Shown here: positions 11,001-20,661 of the stretch, piece by piece
Numbering within the stretch: position 1 is the first letter of the stretch
Layout of the letters: the number at the start of each line of letters is the position of its first letter
Assembly (NCBI GenBank): GCA_946965045.2
Contig: OX337236.1
Location: 248,001-312,000, forward strand
From: Epithemia pelagica
Taxonomy: Eukaryota > Bacillariophyta > Bacillariophyceae > Surirellales > Surirellaceae
Length of the DNA stretch: 64,000 nucleotides
Reading direction: 5' to 3'
The notes under the pieces: generated by a model
What the model saw: only the letters and a program-made list of their open reading frames with translations
What the model was told of the DNA's origin: nothing
The model's database searches: none
Made by a program: the position numbers and the translations under genes

Positions 11001-13414
11001 TCGTCGTCTCGTTGTCGTCCCACGAATGGATGCGTAGAATCATCATTATCATCATTGCAATCATAATTGGATGCATTGGTCAGGCGTCGCAAAAAGTCCT
11101 CCAACGACAAACGGACAGGTCCCTGAACCAAGCCGGCAATGGCATGAGAAATGTAGTCGGGATATCCCTGAATCAAAAGTTCCAAGGCATTGTTGAACAA
11201 GTCATCCAAATCTTGTTCCAAGACTTGAGCAGTCGTCAAGACGACTGGAGGATCGCCGTTGGTTGCCGTCGTGAGGGTGGGAACAATCCGCATCGATTCC
11301 AGGGCTGTCTGGACCGCAAGCTCGGGCGCGGTGAAGTCCAAGACCGATTCCAAGAGACACTGTAGGGAATCCATGGGAATGTCATTGTCCCACCATCCCT
11401 GGAGGACATTGAGAAGGACACCCGTCGTGACATTGGTGTGCCACAAGGACGGATCGACCCACAGTGCCAGTGTCGCATTCCAATCCAAATGACCCAACTG
11501 CAACTCGAGGGTAAATTCTTCGTGCAAGTCTTGAGGGCCGGAAAACATGCCGCCCGGAATGGACGACACATTGAGGGCGGCCTGGATCCGAATCTGGAGT
11601 GCCTGGTCGGTCTGCAACCGTGACACAAAATAGTCGTCCGCGCTCGTTTCAAAGAGTTGCAACTGGTTCCACTGATCCAAACCCGAGAGGGCAATGGTGG
11701 AAACATTTACGTGCAACGCTCCGTATCCGGGCCATAGCAGGGACAAATTGTGCAATCGATGCGGTAGAGGCATGGAATACCACAAGACTTTGTCGTCATC
11801 GTCGTCATTGTCAGGATCCTTGTCGTCGTCGTCGTCATCGTGCGCATGGACCGTGTCGAACGGCGGTTGGTCTTGCAATTCCAAGAGTGCTCGAATGACC
11901 CCATTGACCCCATGAAAAAAGAATCCACACGACCGTTGGTCGTCATTGGACGACGGTTGTTGGAGGCTGGGCAACCACGTGGGCAACAATCCATAATGCA
12001 AATGTCGTCGCACAAAGGCATTCCCAACACTGAGTGCATGGGTCAAGAGTGGAGCTTGCGTCGACCATGCCACGGCGTCCTTTCGAAACGAATCATCATC
12101 ATCAGGATCATCCTCCTGGATGATCGCGTCTGGCCTGTCCCGGAGTGGCCCTTGATCTTGTTGCTGCTGCTGCGGTTCCCTCCTACTCCACTCGTGATGC
12201 TCGGGTGGTGCATCATCATCATCATTGTCGTCGTCGTCGACCACCAAGTGTTGATTCAAAAAGTCCGTCACGGAGTGCAAGTAGGACGACACGAGAGGAT
12301 CCACCAACTCTTGGAGGGCGGGACAGACTTGCTGAGAAATTTCGTCTTGGACATAGTGTTGAATGGAATGACGGAACCAATCCACCATGTGCGCGGACAA
12401 ACTCCCGGAAAAATGCAAGGTGGGAACCACCAAGGTGGAGTGACAGGCCGTGGTTTGAACCGCGTCTGGTTGCCTCAGGCCCAGTGAATTGTGGGTCGAC
12501 GAGGAAACCTCCCACACGAGACGAATGGGATCGTGTTGGGTCGGATCGACCGGGTCATGCTTGTGATGGTGGTGATGGAACCGAGGCGCCCGAGGTTCCT
12601 CGTCGTCGTCTTCTTTTTTTTCTTTTGGGTGGTTGTGGTTGGGCGGAGGAGTCGCCAGGACGGCATGTATTTTTCCAGTAAAGCCACCCGTGGCATGATA
12701 GGAACCGGTACACGTGGCCGAGACATTGGCCACCCCCAACGCCAAGGAGGAGGAGGAGAGGGTCGTGTCATTGTGCGACGAGGCATCATCATCCTGATAA
12801 AAGGATTGGATCCGTTGCAGAGTAAAATTGGCACAGACCAAATCGTGAAGTTGGACCGTGACCATGTGCGATCGAAAGGATTGATTGGGCACGGCAATGC
12901 GCAAAAAGTACAACCAACAGGTAAAGGAATGATAGCGATGGGGAGGAGGAGGAGGATCCGTGGCAAACGTGGTGGTGGCATTGGGACCACGGCATTCGGG
13001 TGGAATCTCGCCAAGGACCGCAGAATCGGCAATCTCGTCGTAGACCACAGCATCATCAACAGCATCATCATCAGCAGCAGTATCAGGAACATTAGTATCC
13101 TCGTTCATTCTTGTTGTTGTTGTTGATGATGTTGTTTGGATGGATGGTCTCTCCTCCTTCAACGAATGGGCGTTCACCATCCCCGGCGATCCATCCTTCC
13201 AACACAACACTACCATCCATACAGCGACCCATCCACTCCTACACCAGTGTGACCACCAAGAACCCCTGTACAGTCTTGCTTCATTCCTCCTTGGTGGCAT
13301 TGTCCTTGTCGTCATGGTCGTCATGGTCGTCCTGCTTTTCGATTGGGGGCTTGAAATTTCCAATTTGGAGTGAAACTTTTGGATCCACGATTCAAACCGT
13401 CCGACGAGGAACAT
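8033..13414 (-). CDS. giant lumenal lipid-binding-like plus PqiA-like membrane protein
   Basis: A single uninterrupted frame of 1793 codons starts at ATG 13414 (a downstream in-frame Met cluster, MTTMTTRTM, is an alternative). A signal-like hydrophobic stretch (WVAVWMVVLCW) occurs near residue 65. The next 1100 or so residues are predicted lumenal and N-glycosylated, with many Asp-rich runs. They contain segments reminiscent of BPI/LBP (TULIP) lipid-binding domains, for example HYVQDEISQQVCPALQELVD and LLIQGYPDYISHAIAGLVQG. The last 550 residues have about nine membrane helices. Two repeats each follow the PqiA pattern: a helix after GIYPVFFLVVVFSGIWPYAK and then LGKFSLVDTYVLVLMMV, and later FACLYWLFILLVFP with ANAWSAVEVFCLSIVASLLEI. 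Bacterial PqiA belongs to a lipid-transport system, so a role in lipid movement across an organelle membrane is plausible. The TULIP assignment is weaker than the PqiA one. The C-terminal tail is cytosolic and charged. Confidence 0.7.
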   Translation of the reverse strand: MFLVGRFESWIQKFHSKLEISSPQSKSRTTMTTMTTRTMPPRRNEARLYRGSWWSHWCRSGWVAVWMVVLCWKDGSPGMVNAHSLKEERPSIQTTSSTTTTRMNEDTNVPDTAADDDAVDDAVVYDEIADSAVLGEIPPECRGPNATTTFATDPPPPPHRYHSFTCWLYFLRIAVPNQSFRSHMVTVQLHDLVCANFTLQRIQSFYQDDDASSHNDTTLSSSSLALGVANVSATCTGSYHATGGFTGKIHAVLATPPPNHNHPKEKKEDDDEEPRAPRFHHHHHKHDPVDPTQHDPIRLVWEVSSSTHNSLGLRQPDAVQTTACHSTLVVPTLHFSGSLSAHMVDWFRHSIQHYVQDEISQQVCPALQELVDPLVSSYLHSVTDFLNQHLVVDDDDNDDDDAPPEHHEWSRREPQQQQQDQGPLRDRPDAIIQEDDPDDDDSFRKDAVAWSTQAPLLTHALSVGNAFVRRHLHYGLLPTWLPSLQQPSSNDDQRSCGFFFHGVNGVIRALLELQDQPPFDTVHAHDDDDDDKDPDNDDDDDKVLWYSMPLPHRLHNLSLLWPGYGALHVNVSTIALSGLDQWNQLQLFETSADDYFVSRLQTDQALQIRIQAALNVSSIPGGMFSGPQDLHEEFTLELQLGHLDWNATLALWVDPSLWHTNVTTGVLLNVLQGWWDNDIPMDSLQCLLESVLDFTAPELAVQTALESMRIVPTLTTATNGDPPVVLTTAQVLEQDLDDLFNNALELLIQGYPDYISHAIAGLVQGPVRLSLEDFLRRLTNASNYDCNDDNDDSTHPFVGRQRDDEELVCPPPPSSPSDDMSLQWLNFSKVMPLQQLQTFLSHPKTLDHLNRYIQCTADSVTQTLLEDQHSSSWNLLARDDNDDDDDDDVWSWWGNTINNNNNNKWHKEKTEVREDKEMTVEFHRDRDPHAGLYRLNVTNMYFQNIGQIDSLNLLAPTDDGLSLSNAVSYGTNEPSTAAAVQVPQLVLQLDLHLPNITATANITLFWNDLALADRLLLHYNVNQLKSFGLARVFEHGHCLLVPVDDFLVSSGVMSSSLNGENASFAIGLFAANVSTSVTLQDNKNEDANTNETMTYTLTTLDYPVVQDLVQAMVGWAADSGRDFVNLASVYSLSEAFQLCTGHETGSPHHDDTNTDDDHDELYDPQELWSMILIVATMLVLAQPVVLLLQEKSALPNHGGSNGGADPNPEESANPMTQPLLDPGMGDDLVNGTNPYNPFNDTPNNVEKPKPALLDSPHIALHTRIGLPMLILVTIFILLSSNLSVGASVELTAVIGRKTLELPSLFEFTLFGTAHEMWNAGIYPVFFLVVVFSGIWPYAKLVIMLICFVSRKIQDGPRGQLLLALDSLGKFSLVDTYVLVLMMVAFRYHLRFFDGDVIGLDVAVVPHYGFYGFLLATTLSLGLGHDAVYCHRLAESVFPTTETEPTTTDENAANPSTAEPPQSLLYHSFHVNGTRRQLSRLCMVLLLLLWMAAAILLGIGITKTSFVFEFGGLAGLALGEENRRTAYSLVSLGTSIPASSHSTVGTYILMTAYFFYAVVAPFACLYWLFILLVFPMNVKRQLDILFLAEIANAWSAVEVFCLSIVASLLEISTFASFIIGDRCETINEVVQDYWPSDADLSDANCFTVQSSVEWNAGYLIGGALLNSFVVSITMRLVHTAMNDRIQRDGPVATMVRGTSLDVLSSSSAASGLLSSSRWWLRLLASSCVLGLVFSAPCGQDRTDGDGHADEDPASHGDNRDGVPSSTRAHEMTRDSTSFSAQKPVLIEENEGAVE

Positions 13415-13479
13415 CCTACTTTCTGTTCCACTGTAAATCGTGAACGCTTTTCACGGGACTTGACACTGACACTAGATCT

Positions 13480-13690
13480 GAGTCCAGTATTTTTTGCTTC
13501 CATCGGGAGAGAGGGACGAGAGTGAACAACGGTATAGAGGCTTCGGGCAATCACCTCTTTGTGGCAAAGAGGCCAACGAGATCCAGAAACTAGTACGGGG
13601 ATACAGTCACCATTGACACTATAATAAAGCTGATCATGTCGAGCAAAAGGAAAGGTTCGAAGCAATCGTCCAGCATGAACAACAGAAAAA
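13480..13690 (+). repeat. duplicated 5' flank and first codons of TOP6B
   Basis: This stretch aligns with 26640-26820, the upstream region and start of the topoisomerase VI B gene. Shared blocks include gtccag..attttttgcttccat, ggccaacgagatccaga, atacagtca.cattgacac and gatcatgtc.agcaaaagg, followed by ggttcgaagcaatcgtc. The copied ATG is at 13636 and reads MSSKRKGSKQSSSMNNRK against MSSKRGGSKQSSSKNNKK in the original. The similarity ends where sequence related to the 8033-13414 gene begins. Confidence 0.85.
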
Positions 13691-15484
13691 GTAAGAGAAC
13701 GACCAAAACACTACATCCATTGATCGATGAGTGGACGCCAATGCGCAAAACCCCATGACGGAACCCTTGTTAGATCCGGGTATGGGAGACGACCTTGGGA
13801 AGAGCAACAATCCGTACAATCCATTTCAAGACAAATCGAGTAATGTCGAAAAACCAAAACCGGCCCTTCTGGACAGTCCACACATTCCACGCCTTGTACG
13901 AATTGGTCTTCCCATGCTCATGCTTGTCACAATTTTTGTTCTACTGATGAGTAGCAATCTATCCGTGGGTGCCAGCGTGGAACTCACGGCAGTGATTGGA
14001 AAAAAGACATTGGAGCTTCCTTCTCTTTTCGAATTCACCTTATTTGAAACGGCCCGTGAAATGTGGCATGCTGGAATTTACCCAGTCTTCTTTTTGGTGG
14101 TGGTTTTCAGTGGAATCTGGCCCTATGCCAAACTTGTCATTCTGTTGATTTGCTTTGTGTCGCGCAAGATTCAAGATGGACCACGTGGTCAATTGTTGTT
14201 GGCCATGGATTCCCTCGGAAAATTTTCCCTCGTCGACACCTGTTGATGATGGTGGCCTTTCGGTATCACCTCCGATTCTTTGATGGCGATGTGATTGGCC
14301 TAGATGTTGCCGTTGTTCCACATTTTGGTTTTTATGGCTTCTTGTTGGCCACCACACTCTCCCTGGTGTCGGGACATGCGGCCGTGTACTATCACCGCGT
14401 GGCAGAGGTTGTGTTTCCAGCGACCGAGACTACGACCGACGAAGCTCGCGTGGAGCCAACGACAACATGTCCTTCACAGTCTCTTTTGTACCATTCGTTT
14501 CATGTCAATGGTCAAAGGCGCCAGCTGTCACGTCTTTGTATGTTTGTACTGTTGCTGTTGTGGATGGGAGCGGCGATTCTCCTGGGCATTGGGATTACGA
14601 AAAAGAGCTTTGTGTTTGAATTTGGGGGCCTGGCGGGTCTTGCATTGGGTGAGGAGAATCGCCAAACTGCCTACTCGTTGGTCTCCTTGGGTACATCGAT
14701 TCCAGCGTCTAGTCACTCGACCGTCGGCACGTACATTTGGATGGCGGCCTACTTTTTTTGCGCGGTCGTGGCACCCTTTGCCTGTCTCTATTGGCTGTTT
14801 ATCTTGTTGGTATTTCCCATGACGGTCCAACGTCAGCTCGTGGTTTTGTTTCTGGCCGAAATTGCCAATGCCTGGAGTGCCGTGGAAGTCTTTTGTTTGT
14901 CGATTGTGGCCTCCTTGCTGGAAATCTCGGCCTTTGCGTCCTTTATCATTGGTGACCGTTGCGAAACGATGAACGAGATTGTTCAAGATTACTGGCCCAG
15001 CGATACGGACTTGAGTGATGCCAACTGCTTTACCGTCAAGTCCTCTGTGGACTGGAACGCGGGCTACTTGATTGGAGGAGCCTTGTCGAACTCCTTTGTC
15101 GTTTCGATTACGATGCGATTGGTCCATGCCGCCATGAACGATCGCATACAACAAGATGGGACAGTGGTTTCGACCATGGCACGAGGTACCTCCTTGGATG
15201 TCTTGTCGTCTTCCTCGTCGAATGCCTCTGGACCCTCGTCCTCGTCCCGGTGGTGGCGTTTCTGTACCCGTCCCTGTGTGTTGGGGCTCTTGTTCGCAGC
15301 ATCGAGCCCATCGTTAGCTAGACAGGACCGGTCGGATGGACATGGTCGTTCGGTGGACGAAGAGGAACCCGGATCAAATGGAGACAATCGTGATGGAGTA
15401 CCAAGTTCCTTTCGTTCTCCCGAAAGGAGGGTCGATTCCACTACAGATCCACAACCAGAGGAACATGGAGGAACCTCGGAATAA
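13636..15484 (+). pseudogene. chimeric, frameshifted copy of the PqiA-like 3' half behind the TOP6B start
   Basis: From about 13740 the plus strand encodes a protein very close to the C-terminal third of the neighbouring minus-strand gene (NPMTEPLLDPGMGDDL here, NPMTQPLLDPGMGDDL there) and continues to an equivalent end at 15484. The two copies are inverted relative to each other, heads facing. At about 14235-14245 the copy has lost roughly 10 bp within the conserved KFSLVDTYVLVLMM segment, giving a premature TGA at 14244-14246; the downstream half is open in another frame. A possible 41-bp intron (GTAAGA at 13691, AG at 13730-13731) would join the TOP6B-like start in frame to the PqiA-like part. 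The lumenal lipid-binding region is absent. Most likely a decaying duplicate; a short alternative product cannot be excluded. Confidence 0.75.
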
Positions 15485-16188
15485 TAATGCAGTGGGTTTA
15501 GATTTGCCATCAAATCCGTGTATACTGTGATTTGGAAACTTCAATGGATGGGTCCACGGAATCGAATGGTATCCTGGCAAAATGGGACTAACGAATGGCA
15601 ACCAGAACCACAAACCCAAATCCAGCCACTGGACCAAAGATAGTGCAGGAATCGGAATAGACACACCATATTACAACCATGTCTGACCACTATGGCGCAC
15701 ACTGCTGGAACACACGCAGTAACGCGTTCCCCATGGCTCCCAGTCGATCCAGCAATCGCTGAGCCCGAACTGGATGCCACGAGTGTGAACACGTTGCTCC
15801 ATTCTCCTATTAAAGCTACGAATAGAATATTCTTGAGCAGGTTGGTGCGCACCCGCTCTTCGTATCCCATGTATATAATAGGAACCACTCTCTCTGGAGT
15901 TGTATTTTGGATGATGTGCTAAAATCACAGTGCCGGTGTGATGGATAGGGAGTAGTGAAGGAAATATGGGGGTAGATATTTTATGCGTTTTTGAAATGTA
16001 GCTTGCGACACAATATGGGTCAATTTGGGTCAATTTGTCTTTTGGGGCAATTTGTTGGGTAACAGAGCCACCCCCTTTTTCCTAAATTTCCTCTAAAGAT
16101 CACAATTTTCATACCGTGCTATTTCATATGAGTATGGCATCCTTCCTCTCGCTCCTATCCACACGAACGAACTCTCTCTGCATTGGCC
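15485..16188. other. intergenic, no gene seen
   Basis: About 700 bp between the duplicate and the CRN-like gene. It contains a short direct repeat (gggtcaatttgggtcaatttg near 16017) but no convincing reading frame; the frames present are short and lack recognisable domains. Confidence 0.55.
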
Positions 16189-18852
16189 ATGTACCGCTTG
16201 GGTCGTCGCACCGTATTCGCCGCGGTGGGTGGTTCTCGAGGCGGCAGTCTTTCTACAACAACAACACCAGGACCGGCGCATCCTCGAATCACCACCATGC
16301 TGCAACGACCCACAACAAATGCTGTCAGTCGTCGGAGGAGGAATCATTTCATACAGTCACACAGCAAGATGAAGTCGAAAGAGCTGGTAGCTCAGTGCAG
16401 GAAGGAACTCCAAAAAGAAGCCAAAGAAGCGGAGGAACTTTGGAGCAATCAGAAATGCATCGCATTCATCGACCGCTTGGTCCAACAAGGAGATCTTCAA
16501 GCCGCAAAAGATGGTCAATCCATCCCAGCTCCAGCTCCAAAGGAATCAGCAGCAAATAATTCAAAGATTGGCTCCGAAGAAAACGCTCTTGATAGAACTG
16601 AGAATTTTTCGACCATGAAGGATCTGATTCGATTTGCGGCCCAGTGTTCCAAAAAGAAAAAGGACACCATATTCTTTCGCGTAACCTGGGGAGAACAAAC
16701 TTTTGCAAGGCACGACGAAGACTACATCAACGATGAACTCAGTCGTAGCATGAGCAGGTTGACTAGGATGTCTGCTAGTTGGCAATGCCAAGGTGCGGAG
16801 GAACCTACCGACAAAGTCTTCGAGTTAGAGAAAACAACAAAGGAGGAAGTGGAAGATTTCTTTGGCCTTAGAGACGACATTGTGGCCGGAAAGACTTTTC
16901 TAGAGACGTGGCTCGTCCCCTTGAAAGCAAAAGACACAGAAAGTTCTTTTTATATTGCCAAAGTGGCTATTCCTTTCGTCAAGACGGACCCACCAGATGC
17001 CGACAAATACTTCCGTTCCAGTGCAGCACTCGATGAAAGCCAAGTAATCGTCGTTGCTGGCGAATCAGGAAGCGGCAAATCCGTGTTTGCATGTCAGCAG
17101 GCTCTTGAGCTCAAATATGATGTCCTCTATAAGGCGCTGACTGCTGATATCTTCAAGAATGCAGATCCAAAACCAAAAAAGAAGTTTCCTGCGCTGAATA
17201 CGCTGCTACAATCTGTCATCGACGACATGGATAAAAAAAATGATCTTGTCACTAGAGATCAAATTGATGTGGATGTGCTTTTTGACCTGAAAAAGGAGCT
17301 GAACATTTCTCGAAACTCTTGGGCTCGGAGTGTTTTCAAAGCAGCCTTTGACTCTGTCAAGGATAGAGCCAGGAAAGTTTATCCTGTGGAGAAGTGGCTA
17401 TCTGATAGATGGAAATTCAAAATCAAGCCTGACAAAGTAGCCATTGTCATTGATGGTGCTACGGATATTGATCTTGTTGAGGGTCTAATCGCAGTTGGGC
17501 AAGAGATCATGGACGATTATTCCTACTTGGCAAAACGCGGTGGTAGAGTGCAGCTGGTGTTGGCTGGTGTCGGCCTGGATGCAATCGAAATACCAGGCCG
17601 CATCAGAACCAACCCTAAATCCGCCAGGTTTGTTACCAGGAAAAGCCCTGTTGTCGAGAAAGTAATGAAAGGGGGAATCGTGTCAGGGGGCGTGTCACAG
17701 GAGGTCCAGAATGCACTTGAGCGAAGAGTCTTTGCCAGAGTCCTCAAAACAAACACGAGGATGTTCTTTCGATCGGTACTGCCGATCCTTCAATTGGATG
17801 TGCACTATGAAGACGCAGAGTATGAAGGAGAGCCAGAAAAGAGAAAAACTCGCTTGGAAGATCGTTTGGTTGCAGTTGGGTCGTTCCGAGCTCTAATGGA
17901 CCATGCGCCAAGGTTTTATGTTAATCAAATCACGGCAGGGGATTTGCAGAAGACTGGATCACTAAATGATCTTCTGCTACAGTCTTTTTTGGTCCACATG
18001 GTTAAGTCCATGGAAAGGCACGAACCCAAGGATGAAGTGCTGAAGGAGAATTGGGAGCAAGAGCTTGCTCTTGATCGCAAATTCAAATGCTATAAGGATT
18101 TCGACGAGTTTTCAGAACACAGTATCTACTCGAAGGGACTAGCAATCCGCAAGGGAACGTCAAATGCGCTGAAGTTTCTTGCCTGCTTCGGGTTGACATG
18201 TCAGCTTCGAGCAACTTTCGGTGAAGAATTTGAGGAGACGACAGCGCTACACTTTATGCGTTACATGCAAACCCAAGGATACGAGCCCCGGCGTGTTAGC
18301 TTGAAACATGCATGGCCGCCACCGCGCACAAAGGGTGACATCGCACCCCAAATAACGAGACTCGGCAACATTTTGGAGGAGCAAGGGAAAACGGAAATGG
18401 AGTGTTTGTTGCAGCTTCGGTCACAACCGACCGCAGGTAAATGGTGCTACGTGTTTTCCCAGGGCACAGCACGAGCTCAAGGCGGTGATGTTCTTGCATT
18501 GATTCTGGATATGAGAATGAAGGAAGAAACAGGTGAACTCTCAGGGATAAGTGAGCTCGAAGCCATTCAGTGCAAGCACGTTGCTATCTCGCCGAGCCGA
18601 GAAGTTGGTCGCGGATGGTGGCATGCTTTGGGTGTCGACTTGCAAAAGAATGGAGACTACAACCTGAGTCCAAAGTCAGGTTCTGCCGGATACTCGTACA
18701 TCGGCCTCACTGCATTCAGAGATTTACTCAGTCAGTGGTTGCCAGGGGTGGAAATCAAAATTGGAAAGCGTACTCTTGCGATGTCGTTTGAGACTCTTTC
18801 TAGTTTTCCAATTCCAAAAAGCAAAACGTGCTGTACGGACGAGGAAAGTTAA
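16189..18852 (+). CDS. Crinkler-like (CRN) P-loop NTPase with a PD-(D/E)xK nuclease-like C terminus
   Basis: ATG 16189 opens an 887-residue protein without introns. The N terminus (MYRLGRRTVFAAVGG, Ser/Thr/Arg-rich) could be an organelle-targeting or leader segment. A Walker A motif GESGSGKS lies at residues 291-298 after VIVVA, and a Walker B-like strand VAIVIDGATD at about 419-428, matching the NTPase module of CRN/RHS-type effector proteins. Near the C terminus ALILDMRM followed about 20 residues later by LEAIQCKH (Gln794, Lys796) has the spacing of a restriction-endonuclease-fold active site. This NTPase plus nuclease arrangement is known for CRN proteins, which occur in oomycete pathogens but also in free-living eukaryotes, so it does not imply pathogenicity. 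The exact activity here is inferred. No LxLFLAK-type leader was seen. Confidence 0.6.
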   Translation: MYRLGRRTVFAAVGGSRGGSLSTTTTPGPAHPRITTMLQRPTTNAVSRRRRNHFIQSHSKMKSKELVAQCRKELQKEAKEAEELWSNQKCIAFIDRLVQQGDLQAAKDGQSIPAPAPKESAANNSKIGSEENALDRTENFSTMKDLIRFAAQCSKKKKDTIFFRVTWGEQTFARHDEDYINDELSRSMSRLTRMSASWQCQGAEEPTDKVFELEKTTKEEVEDFFGLRDDIVAGKTFLETWLVPLKAKDTESSFYIAKVAIPFVKTDPPDADKYFRSSAALDESQVIVVAGESGSGKSVFACQQALELKYDVLYKALTADIFKNADPKPKKKFPALNTLLQSVIDDMDKKNDLVTRDQIDVDVLFDLKKELNISRNSWARSVFKAAFDSVKDRARKVYPVEKWLSDRWKFKIKPDKVAIVIDGATDIDLVEGLIAVGQEIMDDYSYLAKRGGRVQLVLAGVGLDAIEIPGRIRTNPKSARFVTRKSPVVEKVMKGGIVSGGVSQEVQNALERRVFARVLKTNTRMFFRSVLPILQLDVHYEDAEYEGEPEKRKTRLEDRLVAVGSFRALMDHAPRFYVNQITAGDLQKTGSLNDLLLQSFLVHMVKSMERHEPKDEVLKENWEQELALDRKFKCYKDFDEFSEHSIYSKGLAIRKGTSNALKFLACFGLTCQLRATFGEEFEETTALHFMRYMQTQGYEPRRVSLKHAWPPPRTKGDIAPQITRLGNILEEQGKTEMECLLQLRSQPTAGKWCYVFSQGTARAQGGDVLALILDMRMKEETGELSGISELEAIQCKHVAISPSREVGRGWWHALGVDLQKNGDYNLSPKSGSAGYSYIGLTAFRDLLSQWLPGVEIKIGKRTLAMSFETLSSFPIPKSKTCCTDEES

Positions 18853-19700
18853 GCGTGTAACTCACTGACTTTGAGTCCAGACGCGATTCTGGTGGACGAG
18901 GAACATGGTATGTACAGCAGGTTGGAAAATCGTAGTTTAGATAGTTCTTGTTGGTTGTGGTTGTGTGCGTCTCCAGGGACATGAGAAAGATCTCGTCCGT
19001 CTGCATCTCCTGCGTGTCTCGCCCTTTTTCTCGATCCCTCTGTGTTTCTTGGTTCTTGTGTGTCTTCTGTTCTCGGGAGACGGTGGGATGGCCAAGGTCG
19101 CTCCTGAGATGCTTCAAACCCCTTCTTTCCGCTATGACACCTCCAAAGTTTCAAGAGGTGCCTCCAATACATTCCACCCCCGGATCGGTGCTTTGCCCAG
19201 GAGCGAAAAAAGCTCACCATTCTCTTTTCTTCTTGTCCCGTCCACCATCTTCTTATTTTTGGTTGGAGTTCCAAACATGACACTGCTGCGGCCGTGCGCA
19301 ACACAAACAAAGAGAGAGCATCATTGAGAATTCTTGGGAAAGGATTTTGTTTGTGGTCCACACTCCACAAACACAACCATGTCCGTGTCGTGAAAACGCC
19401 GTGCCAGAAGGACACGAAATGGGTCCTCTCTCAGGCACACAACAAATGGGAGAGGAACGAAATGATCCTACCTAGTATACTCAATCTCGTGGATCTTGGG
19501 TACCAGTTTGGTGGTGTCATAATTCGTGTGTGGTGACACTTGAAATGAAGGAACGTGGTTGGATCGTATGGTACGCCCACAGGTGCTGTTATATATTATA
19601 TCTCATTTGAAATAACGATCTACTAATAGAGGGCATTCATTCTGTGCACCCAACAAGGAATGGTCATTCGTCATGGAAACGTGGTAGTATACTGTCATGG
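18853..19700. other. intergenic, no gene seen
   Basis: About 850 bp separate the CRN-like gene from the disrupted gene to the right. Overlapping open frames exist on both strands at 18849-19415, but their composition is irregular and no motif is recognisable. Confidence 0.5.
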
Positions 19701-20085
19701 TTAAATCTTGCCGGCATCTTTCATGACCATTCCGCCATTCTGCAAATTGTAGAATAATATTGGGAGCACAGGGAAATGAAAAAAGTGACAAGCTGGACAG
19801 AAACATGTATTGGACAAGACACAACAACATGTTGATAGATAGAGAGATAAATATACAAGCGTGGGAGTCAATTCGTACCGACGGTGTCATGCAAACACCA
19901 CCAGCTTCAATATGATCAAAGGCATAATGGACCCGATTCCAATTGTTGGTATACACACCCGCTTGCAATCCAACCTTATTCCTCTTAGATTCCCTTTCCT
20001 TGTTCTTAACCTGTTTCTCATTCAACATAACCTCACATCTATCAGTCTCCGACAACAATTCCTTGCTTTCTTCTTCTAACACATC
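19701..20085 (-). pseudogene. downstream part of a host gene split by the copia insertion
   Basis: On the minus strand, the bases just left of the element (including one GATGT target copy) continue in frame from the bases just right of it at 26306-26346. The joined frame reads SPNGHDV then LEEESKELLSETDRCEV and on through RVHYAFDHIEAGGVCMTPS. A likely intron follows (GTACGA donor at 19878, CAG acceptor ending at 19740, 139 bp), after which a short exon (NGGMVMKDAGKI) ends at 19701. The product is unknown: small, charged, with no recognised domain. The exon also carries the copia insertion, so the copy in this genome is presumably non-functional unless another allele exists. Confidence 0.6.
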
Positions 20086-20370
20086 TGTTGGATCACTAGA
20101 TTGGCCCAAATGGAGTCTTCCGTGCACAGAAGCAATAGAGATGTAAATGTAGACGAATTGCTTTTCAAAATGATCGATCTAGAAAGAGTGAATGTTACGA
20201 CTAGAGTGTTGTCCAAGATGGGAGTTGTTGTTGTGCCAGTTGAGATCGAAATCATCCAAGATCTAGGTGTTCTATAACCGCCTCCCATACGGTTTCTATC
20301 CCAAGGATTTGGATGTGCGACCACTACGGGATCACGACATGAAGAGCGACTCAATTCTTTGATTCCGACA
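20086..20370 (-). repeat. 3' LTR of the copia element
   Basis: It matches 26014-26305 almost base for base. Compared with that copy it has a G for C in the aaatggagtcttcc block and lacks the second agttgag unit near 20237. Confidence 0.95.
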
Positions 20371-20661
20371 CCCTGCCTAATTGTGTCGCTCGAATGTCAT
20401 TGATGCCATAAATTTTTGATGAATGCAGAATGATGTGAGAACTGTGTTGCGTGTGCGTTGAAAGATACCCTGCCTGACTTCGATGTACTTGTTGTTGTTG
20501 GTAAGTGATGATGTTGATGTTTGTTTGTTGTTGATGTTGTTGTTGTATTTTGTTGGATTCTAATGTTGTTTTTGATTTGTGTTGAGTATGGAGTTCAGGG
20601 CAGATGCTGTCAATGAAGATGTCGCGTTTCACTGTGGTGGTATGAGAATGAATGGGCTTGG

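Noticed and set aside
12491-13126. 211-residue plus-strand frame opposite the large membrane protein
   Set aside because: The Val/Arg/Gly-rich text mirrors Asp- and His-rich codons of the minus-strand gene.
13370-13420. Shared gattcaaaccg motif here and at about 4497-4510, upstream of the GT14 gene
   Set aside because: Two occurrences of about 11 bases near gene starts are too few to claim a promoter element.
18849-19415. 188-residue minus-strand frame between the CRN-like gene and the disrupted gene
   Set aside because: Irregular composition, and it overlaps competing plus-strand frames of similar length without motifs.
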